Source: Spartobacteria bacterium | GTDB lineage: Bacteria > Verrucomicrobiota > Verrucomicrobiia > Chthoniobacterales > UBA10450 | Length of the DNA stretch: 64,000 bases | Direction: 5' to 3' | Assembly (NCBI GenBank): GCA_003167555.1 | Contig: PMSN01000011.1 | Location: 496,001-560,000 of the forward strand | Part shown: one piece after another, positions 43,635 to 52,863 of the stretch | Layout: each line of letters starts with the position of its first letter | How positions within the stretch are numbered: position 1 is the stretch's first letter | Position numbers and translations under genes: made by a program | Notes under the pieces: generated by a model | Told to the model about the DNA's origin: nothing | Databases searched by the model: none | The model's input: the letters and a program-made list of their open reading frames with translations, nothing else

Positions 43635-44774
43635 CTAGGTCTGGTATGCGTAAACGCGCCTCAAGTTGCGCTCGATCAGCTTGGGAGAAAGCAGCCGAGT
43701 CACCACCCGGCGTCCCGTCACGAGCAGTGGGTTCTGCCATTGCCCGATGCGCCCCATCAAGAGAGAGCGATGCTGGATGCCTCGGGTCCGGTGAAATCGC
43801 AGCGATTCATAGCTCCGGAGCGCGTCATGCAGTGAGGCTTCCCTATCGAAGCACTTAGCCAGGACGAGCGCATCTTCCAGTGCCATGCATCCGCCCTGCC
43901 CCAGATTTGGCGTGCAGGGATGTGCCGCGTCACCCAACAACGTGACCAACCCATCTCCCCATCGCCGCAGCGGCGCGAAGTCTCGGGCGCCATTTTTGAG
44001 GATCTCATCCTCTTGGCTCGCATCGATAAGATCCGCGATAGGTTCGTGCCATCCGGCGAACATGTCGTGAAGCTCTCGTTTCCGCCCACAGGGCGCGTCC
44101 AGATGGTTCGAAGGCACGTTGGAGGTAGCGTACCAAGTGAACCTTTTGTGGCCGGTATTGAGAATTCCAAACCGCTTGCCTATTCCCCAAGTCTCGCTGT
44201 TTGAGTTAGGCGGCAGGGCGTTGCCATCGTATCGCGCCGCCCCACGCCAGACCGTATAACCCCGGTAAATCGGATCGGAATCCCCGAATAACTCCGACCG
44301 CACGCGCGAACGAATGCCGTCGGCGCCGACCACCGCGTCGTGTTCGCTAACGAGACCGCCGCTAAAGTGAAGCCTTACTTTATTTCTCGACTGCTTTAGA
44401 TATTGCAGGTCGTGTCCGAGGCAGATGTGTTCCCGCGGCAGCGCCGTCAGAAGAACGGCGAGCAGATCAGCTCGCCGCGCGCAGACAGCGGGGACGTCAA
44501 ACTGTCCAAGCGCAATGTTCATGAGAACTTTGCCGGAGCTCGAACGCACCAGGAAATGAGTGTTAGGGCCGCTGCAAGCCAGCACCTTTTCGAGCAGGCC
44601 CAGTTCGCGCAACACGCGGGTGGCATTGGGCCATAACATCATCCCCACGCCTACTTCGCGCAGCCGCTCTGCCTTTTCGTAGACTACCGCGTTGAAGCCA
44701 GCTTGATGGAGAGCGACCGCGGTGGCGATTCCGCCAATGCCACCTCCCACAATTCCAATGCTCTTGGCGCGCAC
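43635..44774 (-). CDS. FAD-dependent monooxygenase
   Basis: 379 residues from GTG 44774; the frame is open for a further 126 codons without protein character. FAD-binding GIVGGGIGGIATAVAL at residues 6-21, GADGIRSRVR near 160, and GDAAHPCTPNLGQGG near 285 define the class A aromatic hydroxylase family (zeaxanthin epoxidase or salicylate hydroxylase type). It would hydroxylate an aromatic or isoprenoid substrate with NAD(P)H. First gene of a probable three-gene operon. Confidence 0.88.
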   Translation of the reverse strand: MRAKSIGIVGGGIGGIATAVALHQAGFNAVVYEKAERLREVGVGMMLWPNATRVLRELGLLEKVLACSGPNTHFLVRSSSGKVLMNIALGQFDVPAVCARRADLLAVLLTALPREHICLGHDLQYLKQSRNKVRLHFSGGLVSEHDAVVGADGIRSRVRSELFGDSDPIYRGYTVWRGAARYDGNALPPNSNSETWGIGKRFGILNTGHKRFTWYATSNVPSNHLDAPCGRKRELHDMFAGWHEPIADLIDASQEDEILKNGARDFAPLRRWGDGLVTLLGDAAHPCTPNLGQGGCMALEDALVLAKCFDREASLHDALRSYESLRFHRTRGIQHRSLLMGRIGQWQNPLLVTGRRVVTRLLSPKLIERNLRRVYAYQT

Positions 44775-45156
44775 GTTTATTTCGCTGCAGAGGCGGGCGC
44801 CAGGACCGCGAAAATCGGAGCGGAAATTAGCCGGATGGAAGCGCGGAGGTTGAGAGCCTCCATGCGCAATGCCGCGGTCTCGTGCTCTCCGGTATTGAAG
44901 TTCAAAATTTTCTTGAAGCGTCAGACCCGGGGCGGCCGCAAGCAATTGGACAAGAGGGAGCCACTTCCGTTCAAACCCCGCCTTTTGGGAAAAGGCGCGT
45001 TGATGTGCAGGGTCGAGCCCTGCTCGCGGCACGATTTTGCGCCGGCCCGCTGCACGATGTCCTTCTTTGCCGAGCGAGATTTGCCTAGCGGATCCGGTGA
45101 AAGATTGGATTGGTTCTGGTGCAGCAATCGAACGGTGTTGGGTTTCGTCCACTGCG
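44775..45156. other. Gene-free gap of 382 bases
   Basis: No supported gene. A minus-strand frame ending LRASIRLISAPIFAVLAPAS and stop at about 44782 looks protein-like and may be the C-terminal remnant of a lost gene. No terminator or promoter is evident. Confidence 0.4.
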
Positions 45157-46080
45157 ATGAACGAGACCTCTCGGCAGCCGAGCTACCGCAACTCGCGTGT
45201 CCTCCGTTGGGCCTCCTATCTTTGGCGCGAAGCGATTTTCGACAGTGGGCGAGCGATTGCCCCCGCGTTCGCCAAGCCGAACCCGGCGCAATGGAGTGAC
45301 GAACGCCTTACGGCCGCGTGGCTCGGGCACGCGACCGTTCTGATCAATTTTTTCGGCGTATGGATTCTGACCGATCCGGCGCTTTTCGCCCGCGTGGGGG
45401 TTCGCCTGCCTAGAATAACGATCGGGCCGAAGCGCCTCACTGCGCCGGCCCTGACCATCAATGAATTGCCCGGGATCGATCTCGTCCTGCTCTCTCACGC
45501 GCACTTCGATCACTTTGATTTGCGCACGCTTCACCGGTTTGATTCTTCAACCAAAGTTGTCACCGCGCCCCGCACCCGGAATCTGCTCGGATGGACGCGA
45601 TTGCGCGAAGTGACCGAACTCCGCTGGGGCGAAAGCACGTCCATCAGCACGCGCGCCGGAAACATCGACGTGGCTGCCTTTCGCGTGCTGCACTGGGGTT
45701 CCCGCATGCAACATGATGATTACCGAGGGTACAACGGCTACCTTTTCGAGAGAAATGGCCACCGCATTATTTTCAGCGGAGACACCGCCAGGACGGACAG
45801 TTTCGCGGAATTGCGCAGCCGCGGCCGCATCGATTTGGCGATCATGTCGATCGGCTGTTACAACCCCTGGATCCGGACTCATTGCAATCCGGAAGAAGCG
45901 GTGCAAATGGCCGACGCGGCCGGTGCGCGATTCCTCATGCCAGTGCATCACCAGACCTTCCGGCTGAGTTTCGAGCCGTTCCGGGAACCGATCGAGCGTT
46001 TCGAATTGGCGTTGCAGAGAACGCCGGAACGCATCGCGCTCCGCGAAATCGGCGAGACATTTGTCTTGCCGATCTCGTAG
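45157..46080 (+). CDS. Metallo-beta-lactamase-fold hydrolase (UlaG/NAPE-PLD-like), copy 1
   Basis: 307 residues from ATG 45157. It has WLGHATVLINF, then the metal motif SHAHFDHFD near residue 115, GDTARTD near 210, and MPVHHQTF near 265. The layout is that of UlaG/N-acyl-phosphatidylethanolamine phospholipase D relatives. A paralogue is at 58491. Likely a phosphodiesterase or lactonase; the substrate is unknown. No signal peptide. Confidence 0.85.
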   Translation: MNETSRQPSYRNSRVLRWASYLWREAIFDSGRAIAPAFAKPNPAQWSDERLTAAWLGHATVLINFFGVWILTDPALFARVGVRLPRITIGPKRLTAPALTINELPGIDLVLLSHAHFDHFDLRTLHRFDSSTKVVTAPRTRNLLGWTRLREVTELRWGESTSISTRAGNIDVAAFRVLHWGSRMQHDDYRGYNGYLFERNGHRIIFSGDTARTDSFAELRSRGRIDLAIMSIGCYNPWIRTHCNPEEAVQMADAAGARFLMPVHHQTFRLSFEPFREPIERFELALQRTPERIALREIGETFVLPIS

Positions 46081-46197
46081 CGGGCTCGCGGCGCGACGGA
46101 TTCTCAATCCATCTGGTGGCCACACACCGCCGCTCTGAAATCATGCGGCCGTCGCTGCCTGTGCCGTTTGCTTCAGCTTCCCTCTGGTCCTAATGTC

Positions 46198-46566
46198 GTG
46201 CCCTTGCGATTCCGGAATGTCATTCGCCCCCACCTCGCCGCCGCTGCGACCGTGCTGGCTTATCTCGCCGGGGCAGCAGCGTCCGGAGAGACGTTGCCTC
46301 TCGACCCCAAGGGCAGCTCGTTGACCTTCGTCGGCGAAGCGTTCCTCCACAATTTCCACGGCGAGGCAAGAGAGTTCAGTCGACTACAAGACGGCAGGTC
46401 CGTCGCAGCCGGCGAAATTTGAGGTGCACGGCATTCTCACCCTCAACGGAGTAAGACAGCCACTCTCTGGCACGGCTCCGCTTCTCATTTGTCCTGCCGC
46501 CCGATTACTCTGTGAAGCTCGCCATTCCGTTCGCGGGCGATTCGTGCGGTAGCTGCGACCTACCTC
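46198..46566 (+). pseudogene. Decayed YceI-family gene
   Basis: Three pieces of one YceI-like protein lie in different frames. A signal-bearing N-terminus (LPLDPKGSSLTFVGEAFLHN, FHGEAREF) starts at GTG 46198. A middle piece reads QPAKFEVHGILTLNGVRQPL. The end reads FSFVLPPDYSVKLAIPFAG. About 60 residues between the first two pieces are missing, and one or more frameshifts separate the pieces. YceI proteins bind isoprenoids in the periplasm; this copy cannot be functional. Confidence 0.75.
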
Positions 46567-46719
46567 GGCGGTGTGGACGCCGCCTTTTTTCTTGAAGCCT
46601 AACGAGGGATGCCGCGGGTTGGCTTTGAAAAGCGCAAAATTCTTGTGGGCGAGTTTTTGCACGTGCCGGGGCAGCTCTTCATAACACTTCCAAAAGGAAG
46701 CGAGCGCGTGGGACTTCAC
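46545..46719 (-). pseudogene. RelE/ParE-like toxin, 3' truncated
   Basis: 58 residues of a toxin: MKSHALASFWKCYEELPRHV, AHKNFALFKANPRHPSLGFK, HTAEVGRSYR. The RelE/HigB-like fold normally continues for about 30 more residues with a WFWIG-type strand. Here the reading runs into the decayed YceI gene on the other strand (open to 46384). The antitoxin gene overlaps its start by 4 bases. Probably inactive. Confidence 0.65.
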
Positions 46720-46919
46720 GGCATCGGCGTGAACTTCCCTGCGTCAATTTCCGAATCGATTCTTCGCAGCGCCTCGGCATGTTTTCCGCCCGGAGAAAAA
46801 TCCTCTTCGAGTTGCTCATCCCAGGCGAGCTTATCCTGGCGCGCGATGTAACCGGCGAGTTTGGTCAATTCCGCCGGGGTCAGGTTCTTCACCGCTTTTT
46901 CGATCTCAGCCAGACTCAT
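46716..46919 (-). CDS. Antitoxin of a type II toxin-antitoxin pair
   Basis: 67 residues: MSLAEIEKAVKNLTPAELTK, AWDEQLEEDFSPGGK, SEIDAGKFTPMP. This is the pattern of short addiction-module antitoxins that pair with RelE-like toxins (helical N-terminus, acidic toxin-binding tail). It overlaps the downstream toxin start (ATGA). The toxin is truncated, so the pair may be a relic. Confidence 0.65.
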   Translation of the reverse strand: MSLAEIEKAVKNLTPAELTKLAGYIARQDKLAWDEQLEEDFSPGGKHAEALRRIDSEIDAGKFTPMP

Positions 46920-46989
46920 GGCAATGGAAGCGTAAGCAGCGGGCGGCGTAATCGCAAGCAGGCAGGCTGTGTCAGGCCACGAATATTAT

Positions 46990-48216
46990 TCACGCTTCCG
47001 GGTTTACCGGGAAATGCTTGTTCTTCAATTTTTCCGGCACGCGCTCGGTTTGCTCGGATTCGATTTCTTCCGTCGCGGCGCCTAAGGCTTCGTACGCTTC
47101 GCGATTTTTCTTTGCGCGGCACATGTATGCGGTGGCGTGGGCGAGGGGAATGCGCGCTTCGGGCATTCCGATAAATTCGACGGCTTGTTGCGCGGCGATG
47201 GCGAGCGGAAGTGCTTCGGGGTCGGCGAGGCCGACGTCTTCGCTCGCGAAGATGACGATGCGGCGCGCGATGAAGCGAAAATCTTCGCCGGCGTGGAGCA
47301 TTTTCGCCAGCCAATAGATCGCGCCTTTCTCGTCGGACGCGCGCATGCTCTTGATGAAGGCGCTGATCGTGTCGTAGTGCGCGTCGCCGGCGCGATCGTA
47401 AACGATGGCCTTTTGCTGGATGCTTTGCTCGGCCACTTCCACGGTGAAATGGATGACTTTTTCCCGGAGCGGCGCTGTGTCAGCGCCGGTCCTAGTTCGG
47501 CGGTCAGAGACCGCCGCTACAGTTGGAGGCGTGGTGAGCACGCCGATCTCAAGTGCATTCAAACATTTCCGCGCGTCGCCATCGCTGATCTTCGCGAGAT
47601 GCGACTTCGCGTCGTCGTCGATCTGGACGCGATGTTTTCCGAGGCCGCGCTCGGGATCGGCGAGCGCGCGGTCGATCAATTGTTCCAACTGCTCGACGCG
47701 GAGCGGTTCGAGCTGGAAAACCTGGGAGCGGGAGACGAGCGCGCTGTTGACGTAGAAGAACGGGTTGTAAGTGGTCGCGCCGATCAGGCGCAGGTTTCCG
47801 CTCTCGACGTCGGGCAGAAGGATGTCCTGCTGCGCTTTGTTGAAGTGATGAATTTCGTCGACGAACAAAATGGTTTTCTGGCCGGATGTCGTACGTCGGT
47901 TCGAAGCGCCGGCCACCACGCGCCTCATCTCGGCCACGTTGCTTTCCACTCCGCTGAGGCGCACGAATTTAGCGCGGGTCATATCGGCGATGATTTGGGC
48001 GAGCGTGGTTTTGCCTGTCCCGGGCGGTCCGGACAAGATGACGGAAGGGAGGCGATCGGCCTCAATGGCGCGCCGCAAAAGTTTTCCGGGCCCGAGGATG
48101 TGCTCCTGCCCGACGAATTCCTCGAGCGAGCGCGGGCGCATCCGCGCGGCCAGCGGCGCGGCGTCGTCTATCGCCGGCGCCGTTTCACTTTCGCTGCTGC
48201 CAAAGAGATCCTGCAC
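46990..48216 (-). CDS. rarA: Replication-associated recombination protein A
   Basis: 408 residues from GTG 48216. An in-frame ATG at 48267 would overlap the start of the divergent gene. PLAARMRPRSLEEFVGQEHI, Walker A SGPPGTGKTT and Walker B FVDEIHHF match the AAA+ ATPase RarA (MgsA), a clamp-loader relative that acts at stalled forks. The C-terminal domain (HYDTISAFIKSMRASD) is intact. Around residues 230-250, TVAAVSDRRTRTGADTAPL is encoded by a REP double hairpin and is not expected in the family. Confidence 0.9.
   Translation of the reverse strand: MQDLFGSSESETAPAIDDAAPLAARMRPRSLEEFVGQEHILGPGKLLRRAIEADRLPSVILSGPPGTGKTTLAQIIADMTRAKFVRLSGVESNVAEMRRVVAGASNRRTTSGQKTILFVDEIHHFNKAQQDILLPDVESGNLRLIGATTYNPFFYVNSALVSRSQVFQLEPLRVEQLEQLIDRALADPERGLGKHRVQIDDDAKSHLAKISDGDARKCLNALEIGVLTTPPTVAAVSDRRTRTGADTAPLREKVIHFTVEVAEQSIQQKAIVYDRAGDAHYDTISAFIKSMRASDEKGAIYWLAKMLHAGEDFRFIARRIVIFASEDVGLADPEALPLAIAAQQAVEFIGMPEARIPLAHATAYMCRAKKNREAYEALGAATEEIESEQTERVPEKLKNKHFPVNPEA
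47470..47522. repeat. REP double hairpin inside rarA
   Basis: Two perfect 8-bp stems with 3-base loops: CGGCGCTG-TGT-CAGCGCCG (47470-47488) and CGGCGGTC-AGA-GACCGCCG (47498-47516). The second, with its flanks, matches the REP element at 28311-28338. It is translated within rarA without breaking the frame. Confidence 0.75.
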
Positions 48217-48265
48217 GAAGAAAAAATACGGAGCGCGAATCGGAGTGCACCTTATATTCGCGCCC

Positions 48266-49153
48266 ATGCGAAAAGCTGTTGCACTCATCTTTCTTTTTCT
48301 GATCACGATCGACCTGGCTGCCGCGGAGTCGCGGCTGCCGTTCGGAACCGTTTTCAAGGGGCGCGATCGGTTTGACCTTCTCGTCGGCAGCGCACGCGCT
48401 GGCAATTGGAAGTCGCTTCCGATTGGCGAACGGACGGCCACAGTCGGCCGGGCGCTGGTCGGGACGCGCTACAAATCGTACACGCTCGAGATCGATAATC
48501 GGATCGAGGCGCCGTCGGTGAATTTCACCGGGATGGATTGCTGGACGCTTTACGAGATCTCGCTCGGCTTTGCGCGGATGCTTGGTGAACCGGAGGAGAA
48601 TTGGACGCCGGAGCGGATGCTGCATTACATCGAGCTGGATCGGTATCGCAGCGGGCAATGCACGGGAGAATATCTTTCGCGGCTCCATTACCTGGAGGAT
48701 TGGCTCGCGGACAACGATCGGCGCGGCCTCGTGGAGGACCTGACGCGGAGTCTGGGCGGAACGAGCGTGCCGCATTCCGCGCGGGAGATGACGGTGGCCT
48801 GGCGGCACTACCGCTACCTGGCGCACAATCGATCGCTCCTCGGCCCGCTCGGGCAAATGGAAGCGCGCGTCTCGAGCCGTCCGCTCTATCAAATCCCGAA
48901 AAGCCGGATCGCTTCGATTGAGGGAAAACTTCGAGACGGCGACATCATCGGAATCATTTCACGCGATGGCCCGCACCTGTATTCCACGTCGCATGTGGGC
49001 CTGGCGGTGCGCGCAGGAGACGGCTCGCTCCATTTCATGCATGCGTCATCGCCGCGGAACCATGGACGGGTCGTGATCGATTCGACGCTTTCGAGTTATC
49101 TCTATCGATACGGCTCGGACTCGGGGATTCTGGTGGCGCGTCCGTTGCGTTGA
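48266..49153 (+). CDS. DUF1460 amidase-like secreted protein
   Basis: 295 residues with a signal peptide (to about residue 20, AAA-ESR). The NlpC/P60-like catalytic pieces of DUF1460 are FTGMDCWTLYE (Cys near 92) and STSHVGLAVR (His near 250). DUF1460 proteins are N-acetylmuramoyl-L-alanine amidase-like enzymes that act on cell-wall peptides. The ATG lies 50 bases from the rarA start, so they share a divergent promoter. Confidence 0.88.
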   Translation: MRKAVALIFLFLITIDLAAAESRLPFGTVFKGRDRFDLLVGSARAGNWKSLPIGERTATVGRALVGTRYKSYTLEIDNRIEAPSVNFTGMDCWTLYEISLGFARMLGEPEENWTPERMLHYIELDRYRSGQCTGEYLSRLHYLEDWLADNDRRGLVEDLTRSLGGTSVPHSAREMTVAWRHYRYLAHNRSLLGPLGQMEARVSSRPLYQIPKSRIASIEGKLRDGDIIGIISRDGPHLYSTSHVGLAVRAGDGSLHFMHASSPRNHGRVVIDSTLSSYLYRYGSDSGILVARPLR

Positions 49154-49181
49154 AGGCGCCGGGCGCGGCAACTATCAGTCG

Positions 49182-51191
49182 TTAGGCCGCGGTCGCGAGG
49201 TCGATCACAAATTTCGCGCCTTTGCCCGATCCTTCGCTGAAGGCGTGCATGGATCCGTGGTGCATTTCCACGATCGCCTTGCTGATCGCCAGGCCGAGGC
49301 CCAGGCCCTCACGGCGAGCGCCGACTTGTTCAAAGGCATCGAAGATTTTTTCGAGATGCTCCGGTTCAATCCCAACGCCGGTATCGCTGATCTCGATTTT
49401 CAGAGCTTGCGGCTGTGGGTTGAAGGTCCGGACCGTGACGGCGCCGTGCTCGGGAGTAAATTTCGAGGCGTTCCGCAAGACATTCCAAAATACCTGCTGC
49501 AAGCGCGAGGCATCCGCGAGGACATGGTGATCGGCTGCGAAAAGCTCGACGGAGAGATTGAGCTGCCGCCCCGCGAGCTCGCTGCGAACGATGTCCATGG
49601 CGTGTCCGAGTAAATCGTGCGCGTTGGATTTTCGCAGATGCAATTGAAGTTTCCCGCGCGTGATGCGCGTCAAGTCGAGCAAATCGTCGATGAGCCGGGC
49701 CTCGAGCTCGACATTGCGGCAAACCATCTCCAAGCCTTCGCCGATTTCCGGGGGCAGCCCCGCTTCGTTCACCATTCCGCCTGCCCAGATCAGGATGGGT
49801 GTAAGCGGTGTGCGCAGTTCGTGACTGAGGGTGGCGAGGAAGCGATCTTTCGCGGCGTTGGCGGTTTCGGCGACTTCTTTCTGGCGCTGGAGTTCTTCTT
49901 CGATCTTGCGGCGATGAACAAACAAACCGATCTGACTCCCGAGCGCTTGCACCAAGGACAACAATTCGTCATCGGGCTGCACCGTCTCCGGGCTGAATAA
50001 TTCGAGGACGCCGTTGACTTCGCCTTCCGCGCAGAGCGGAAACGCGAACGCGCCGCGCAGGTTCGCCGCGGCCGCGGCCGCCGCCCGCGGGAAATTGCTG
50101 TCCTGGGTAACGTCTCTGATCCACGCAGGTTTTCCCGACATCATCACTCGTCCAGGCAACCCGCTGTTTCCTTTCAAGGTGATGGCCTTGGTGGCCTTCG
50201 CGAAGTTCTCCAGCTCGGGCTTGTCTTGATGCCAGGTCGTTTCGCAATGCAATTGTTCGTCGTCTTTGTCCCGCAGCCAGATGGAACCGGAAACCCAATT
50301 TCCGATCGCGGCGATGGATTCGACGATGCGCGGTCCCGCTTCCGCCAGGGACCAGGAGCCGGCGAGCAAACTCGCCACCGCGTACTGGGCGGTGCGCCGG
50401 CGTTCGTTTTGGATCCGCTCCGTGATGTCGCGCGTAATTTTTGAGGCGCCAATAACCTGGCCGTTCTCGTCTTTGACGGGCGAGATGGTGACCGATATGT
50501 CGAACAATGTTCCGTCTTTGCGGCGGCGAACAGTTTCGTAGTGATCGACGGGCTCGCCGCGGCGGATGCGCTCGAGGATGCGCGGCTCTTCGCCCTGGCG
50601 CTCCGGCGGGATCAGAATCGTGATGGGCTTCCCGATGACCTCCTCCGGAGCGTAACCATAAAGCCGTTCCGCCGCCTGGTTCCAGCTCGTGATCTTTCCG
50701 TCGAGGTCTTTGCTGATGATTGCGTCTTCCGAGGATTCAATGATGGCGACGAGTGTCCGGCGGGCTTCTTCACCTTGTTTGCGCGCCGTGATGTCGCGCA
50801 GATAGGCCGCGAACACCGGCTCCTTCTGGATGTGAAAGGTCGTGATCGCCAGCTCGACGAGAATTTCTGAGCCGTCGGCGCGAATACCCGTGATCTCGAT
50901 TCGGCGTCCCAGCACTGGACCTTCTCCTGTTTCCAGATAACGCCGCAGACCCTGGCGATGCCGCTCTCGCAGCGGAGCTGGAATGATGAGCTCGGCCAGT
51001 TCCTTGCCCACGGCTTGCTCGCGGGTGTAACCGAAAACGCGCTCGGCGGCGGTGTTGAATTCCACGACACGTCCGCTCGCGTTCATCACGATGATGCAAT
51101 CGAGCGCAGAGTCGAGAATCGCGCGATTGAGTCCTTCCAACCAGTCTTGCGGAGTTGGGCTGGGAGCTTTTTCGTGTTCGTTAGGATCCAT
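49182..51191 (-). CDS. PAS-PAS-GAF hybrid sensor histidine kinase
   Basis: 669 residues from ATG 51191. Two PAS domains (about 22-140 and 145-260; GRVVEFNTAAERVFGYTREQ and GKITSWNQAAERLYGYAPEE), a GAF domain (about 275-425), then a HisKA domain with the phosphorylated histidine in ATLSHELRTPLTPI near 455. The ATPase domain has the N box in VFWNVLRNASKF and a G box in GLGLGLAISKAI. No membrane helix, so a soluble sensor. No response regulator adjoins. Confidence 0.93.
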   Translation of the reverse strand: MDPNEHEKAPSPTPQDWLEGLNRAILDSALDCIIVMNASGRVVEFNTAAERVFGYTREQAVGKELAELIIPAPLRERHRQGLRRYLETGEGPVLGRRIEITGIRADGSEILVELAITTFHIQKEPVFAAYLRDITARKQGEEARRTLVAIIESSEDAIISKDLDGKITSWNQAAERLYGYAPEEVIGKPITILIPPERQGEEPRILERIRRGEPVDHYETVRRRKDGTLFDISVTISPVKDENGQVIGASKITRDITERIQNERRRTAQYAVASLLAGSWSLAEAGPRIVESIAAIGNWVSGSIWLRDKDDEQLHCETTWHQDKPELENFAKATKAITLKGNSGLPGRVMMSGKPAWIRDVTQDSNFPRAAAAAAANLRGAFAFPLCAEGEVNGVLELFSPETVQPDDELLSLVQALGSQIGLFVHRRKIEEELQRQKEVAETANAAKDRFLATLSHELRTPLTPILIWAGGMVNEAGLPPEIGEGLEMVCRNVELEARLIDDLLDLTRITRGKLQLHLRKSNAHDLLGHAMDIVRSELAGRQLNLSVELFAADHHVLADASRLQQVFWNVLRNASKFTPEHGAVTVRTFNPQPQALKIEISDTGVGIEPEHLEKIFDAFEQVGARREGLGLGLAISKAIVEMHHGSMHAFSEGSGKGAKFVIDLATAA

Positions 51192-51333
51192 CAACGGGTG
51201 CTTAGATTAACTTCGAAGCGCATCTCGTGTTTGACCGTCCGCAACGCGCTTTGAGTTCCGTGGCGCCCGGTGGACTGGGAGAGCGGAGCCGAAAGTCGCC
51301 TTAAACGCTCGCGGATTCATGGCAGTCTAACGC

Positions 51334-52140
51334 TCACTCCATTGGATCGTCGAGATCGATGACCTGCCGGCGTTCCCTTGCGAGGGCGAAAGCCAGCCGC
51401 ACTCGTCCAATTCCCCGCCGGAGCCGCCGGCGCCAGGGAACATCACTGTGTTCAAGCCGGAAGTGCGGACGGATGCGGACGTGATTTTCCCGACAGAGCA
51501 AAAGCGCTTCCTGTGTCCATAGCCCCCGGGATATGGCCGACATCAAGTATGGGATCGGCACGTTGTCTCTTCGCCCATAAGAGAGTGCGAGAAGATCGCG
51601 CGTTCGCTCGCTCGCTCGTGCCTCCATATTCCAGGCCGATTCACCGGGGCGGAGCGCCGAAGCGAGGACCTTCTTTTTCCACAAGGTGACCTGAAGACGC
51701 GTCCGCCCGTCGGAACTGGCCGGCACCACGCCGAACCGATCGTTGAGCGGGACGAAGTCAGCCTCCAACTGCGAGCGGCCGTAGAAGCAAAACGATGCGG
51801 CGTCCCGCTCGAAAGCATAAGCAAAATCGGCGGCCAATTGCTGGCGATCAACCGGCGCGTTCAAAAAATAGTCTTCCTGAAAGTAAAGGACGTATGGCTG
51901 AGTTATCCGATCAAGAGCGACCTGCATGTTACAAGCCCAGTCACGGTCGGGCCCTACCGTGATTGCTTTAACGAAATTCGAACGGACGCGCAGGCGATTG
52001 ACGATCAGAAAGATCGGGAACGGACAATCACCCCAGTGCTTTCGAAAAAAGAAGACGAATGGGCGCCACGCGTCGAAAAATGCATCGCAACTCGAGACCA
52101 CAACCGCGACAGAGCCGGCGAAGTCTTTCAGCTCTGGCAT
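51334..52140 (-). CDS. Putative glycosyltransferase-like protein
   Basis: 268 residues from ATG 52140; the frame stays open to GTG 52218. VAVVVSSCDAFFDAWRPFV opens like a GT-A sugar transferase, and YVLYFQEDYFLNAPVD contains an acidic motif in the position of the metal-binding DxD. The rest is not recognised. Cytoplasmic, basic C-terminus. Stands alone upstream of tmRNA on the opposite strand. Family assignment is tentative. Confidence 0.55.
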   Translation of the reverse strand: MPELKDFAGSVAVVVSSCDAFFDAWRPFVFFFRKHWGDCPFPIFLIVNRLRVRSNFVKAITVGPDRDWACNMQVALDRITQPYVLYFQEDYFLNAPVDRQQLAADFAYAFERDAASFCFYGRSQLEADFVPLNDRFGVVPASSDGRTRLQVTLWKKKVLASALRPGESAWNMEARASERTRDLLALSYGRRDNVPIPYLMSAISRGLWTQEALLLCRENHVRIRPHFRLEHSDVPWRRRLRRGIGRVRLAFALARERRQVIDLDDPME

Positions 52141-52259
52141 GATCAAGTCGTCCGCTAATGCGGATGCACTCGCAACGTTTTTTCGCAGCCATTCGCGCGC
52201 TTCCGAAGTCGGGACCACCTTGCGTCACGCCGCGGACGGGATACTGTTTGGTTACAAAT

Positions 52260-52618
52260 GGGGGCGCACTGGCTTCGACTCGTAGTTTGAAGCGCAGGCG
52301 GCATGTCGAGGATGGTTCGTTGGCCTCGTTAAAATCCGGACCAAAAAAAATAAACGCAGATCACCAAGATCTCGCTCTCGCGGCTTAATTGACCGCGATG
52401 TTTCCGGTTGGACGCCTGCTACGGCCGGAAACATGGACAGCAGGCTAATCGTCCGGCGGAGCGACCGCGTCGGGGGGTGAAGGAATTTCGTGGATGCTCG
52501 GGGGCCGGCAGTGTGCCGGTGCAACGTTCGGCTCCTTAAAACTCACCATCGGATAAACATGTAGAAGCTTGCGTGGACAGCTTCGAGGACAGGGGTTCAA
52601 CTCCCCTCGCCTCCACCA
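52260..52618 (+). ncRNA. ssrA: Transfer-messenger RNA (tmRNA)
   Basis: 359 nt. The 5' end GGGGGCGCACTGGCTTCGAC and the 3' end CGCCTCCACCA pair as the seven-base acceptor stem, with GGTTCAACTCC as the T loop and CCA encoded. The tag frame begins at GCA 52356: ADHQDLALAA, then TAA at 52386-52388, ending in the usual ALAA degradation signal. Non-permuted. Rescues stalled ribosomes with SmpB. The ssrA 3' end is a common integration site, but no integrase is nearby here. Confidence 0.95.
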
Positions 52619-52806
52619 TAAGAGAGTTCTCTCCGAAACCGATGCCGTGGCGGCCACGGCGAGGATTGTTTTAGCTAGGTTTTCCCAGGGAGCTTTCCGT
52701 AGAACGGCCCTGTCGGCCACTAACGTCTCCCCGACTCCAGGCGCTTTCTCCACCGATCCAATCGGAAGGTTCGGTCCACCCCGGCATTTTCCGCGCGTAG
52801 AGGGTA

Positions 52807-52834
52807 TTGGCATAGCGGCTGCTTCTAGTAATTA
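52807..52834 (+). promoter_or_regulatory. Possible sigma70 promoter for the transglutaminase-like gene
   Basis: TTGGCA (52807) and TAATTA (52829) are 16 bases apart, close to the -35 and -10 hexamers, about 30 bases before the ATG at 52864. The match is weak. Confidence 0.3.
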
Positions 52835-52863
52835 TAGTCAGTATACTCAATAAAGCCCTAGCT

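Noticed and set aside
44775..45152. N-terminal extension of the monooxygenase to 45152
   Set aside because: The first 126 codons lack family similarity, and the FAD motif should lie close to the start. GTG 44774 fits.
48217..48441. rarA starting at 48267 or further upstream
   Set aside because: These codons overlap the divergent DUF1460 gene and give non-homologous residues. GTG 48216 gives the typical start QDLFG.
52473..52618. A short tmRNA beginning GGGGGTGAAGG at 52473
   Set aside because: The seven-base pairing with the 3' end is possible, but a better 5' end with the D-loop-like CTTCGAC and an ALAA tag lies at 52260, giving the normal length of 359 nt.
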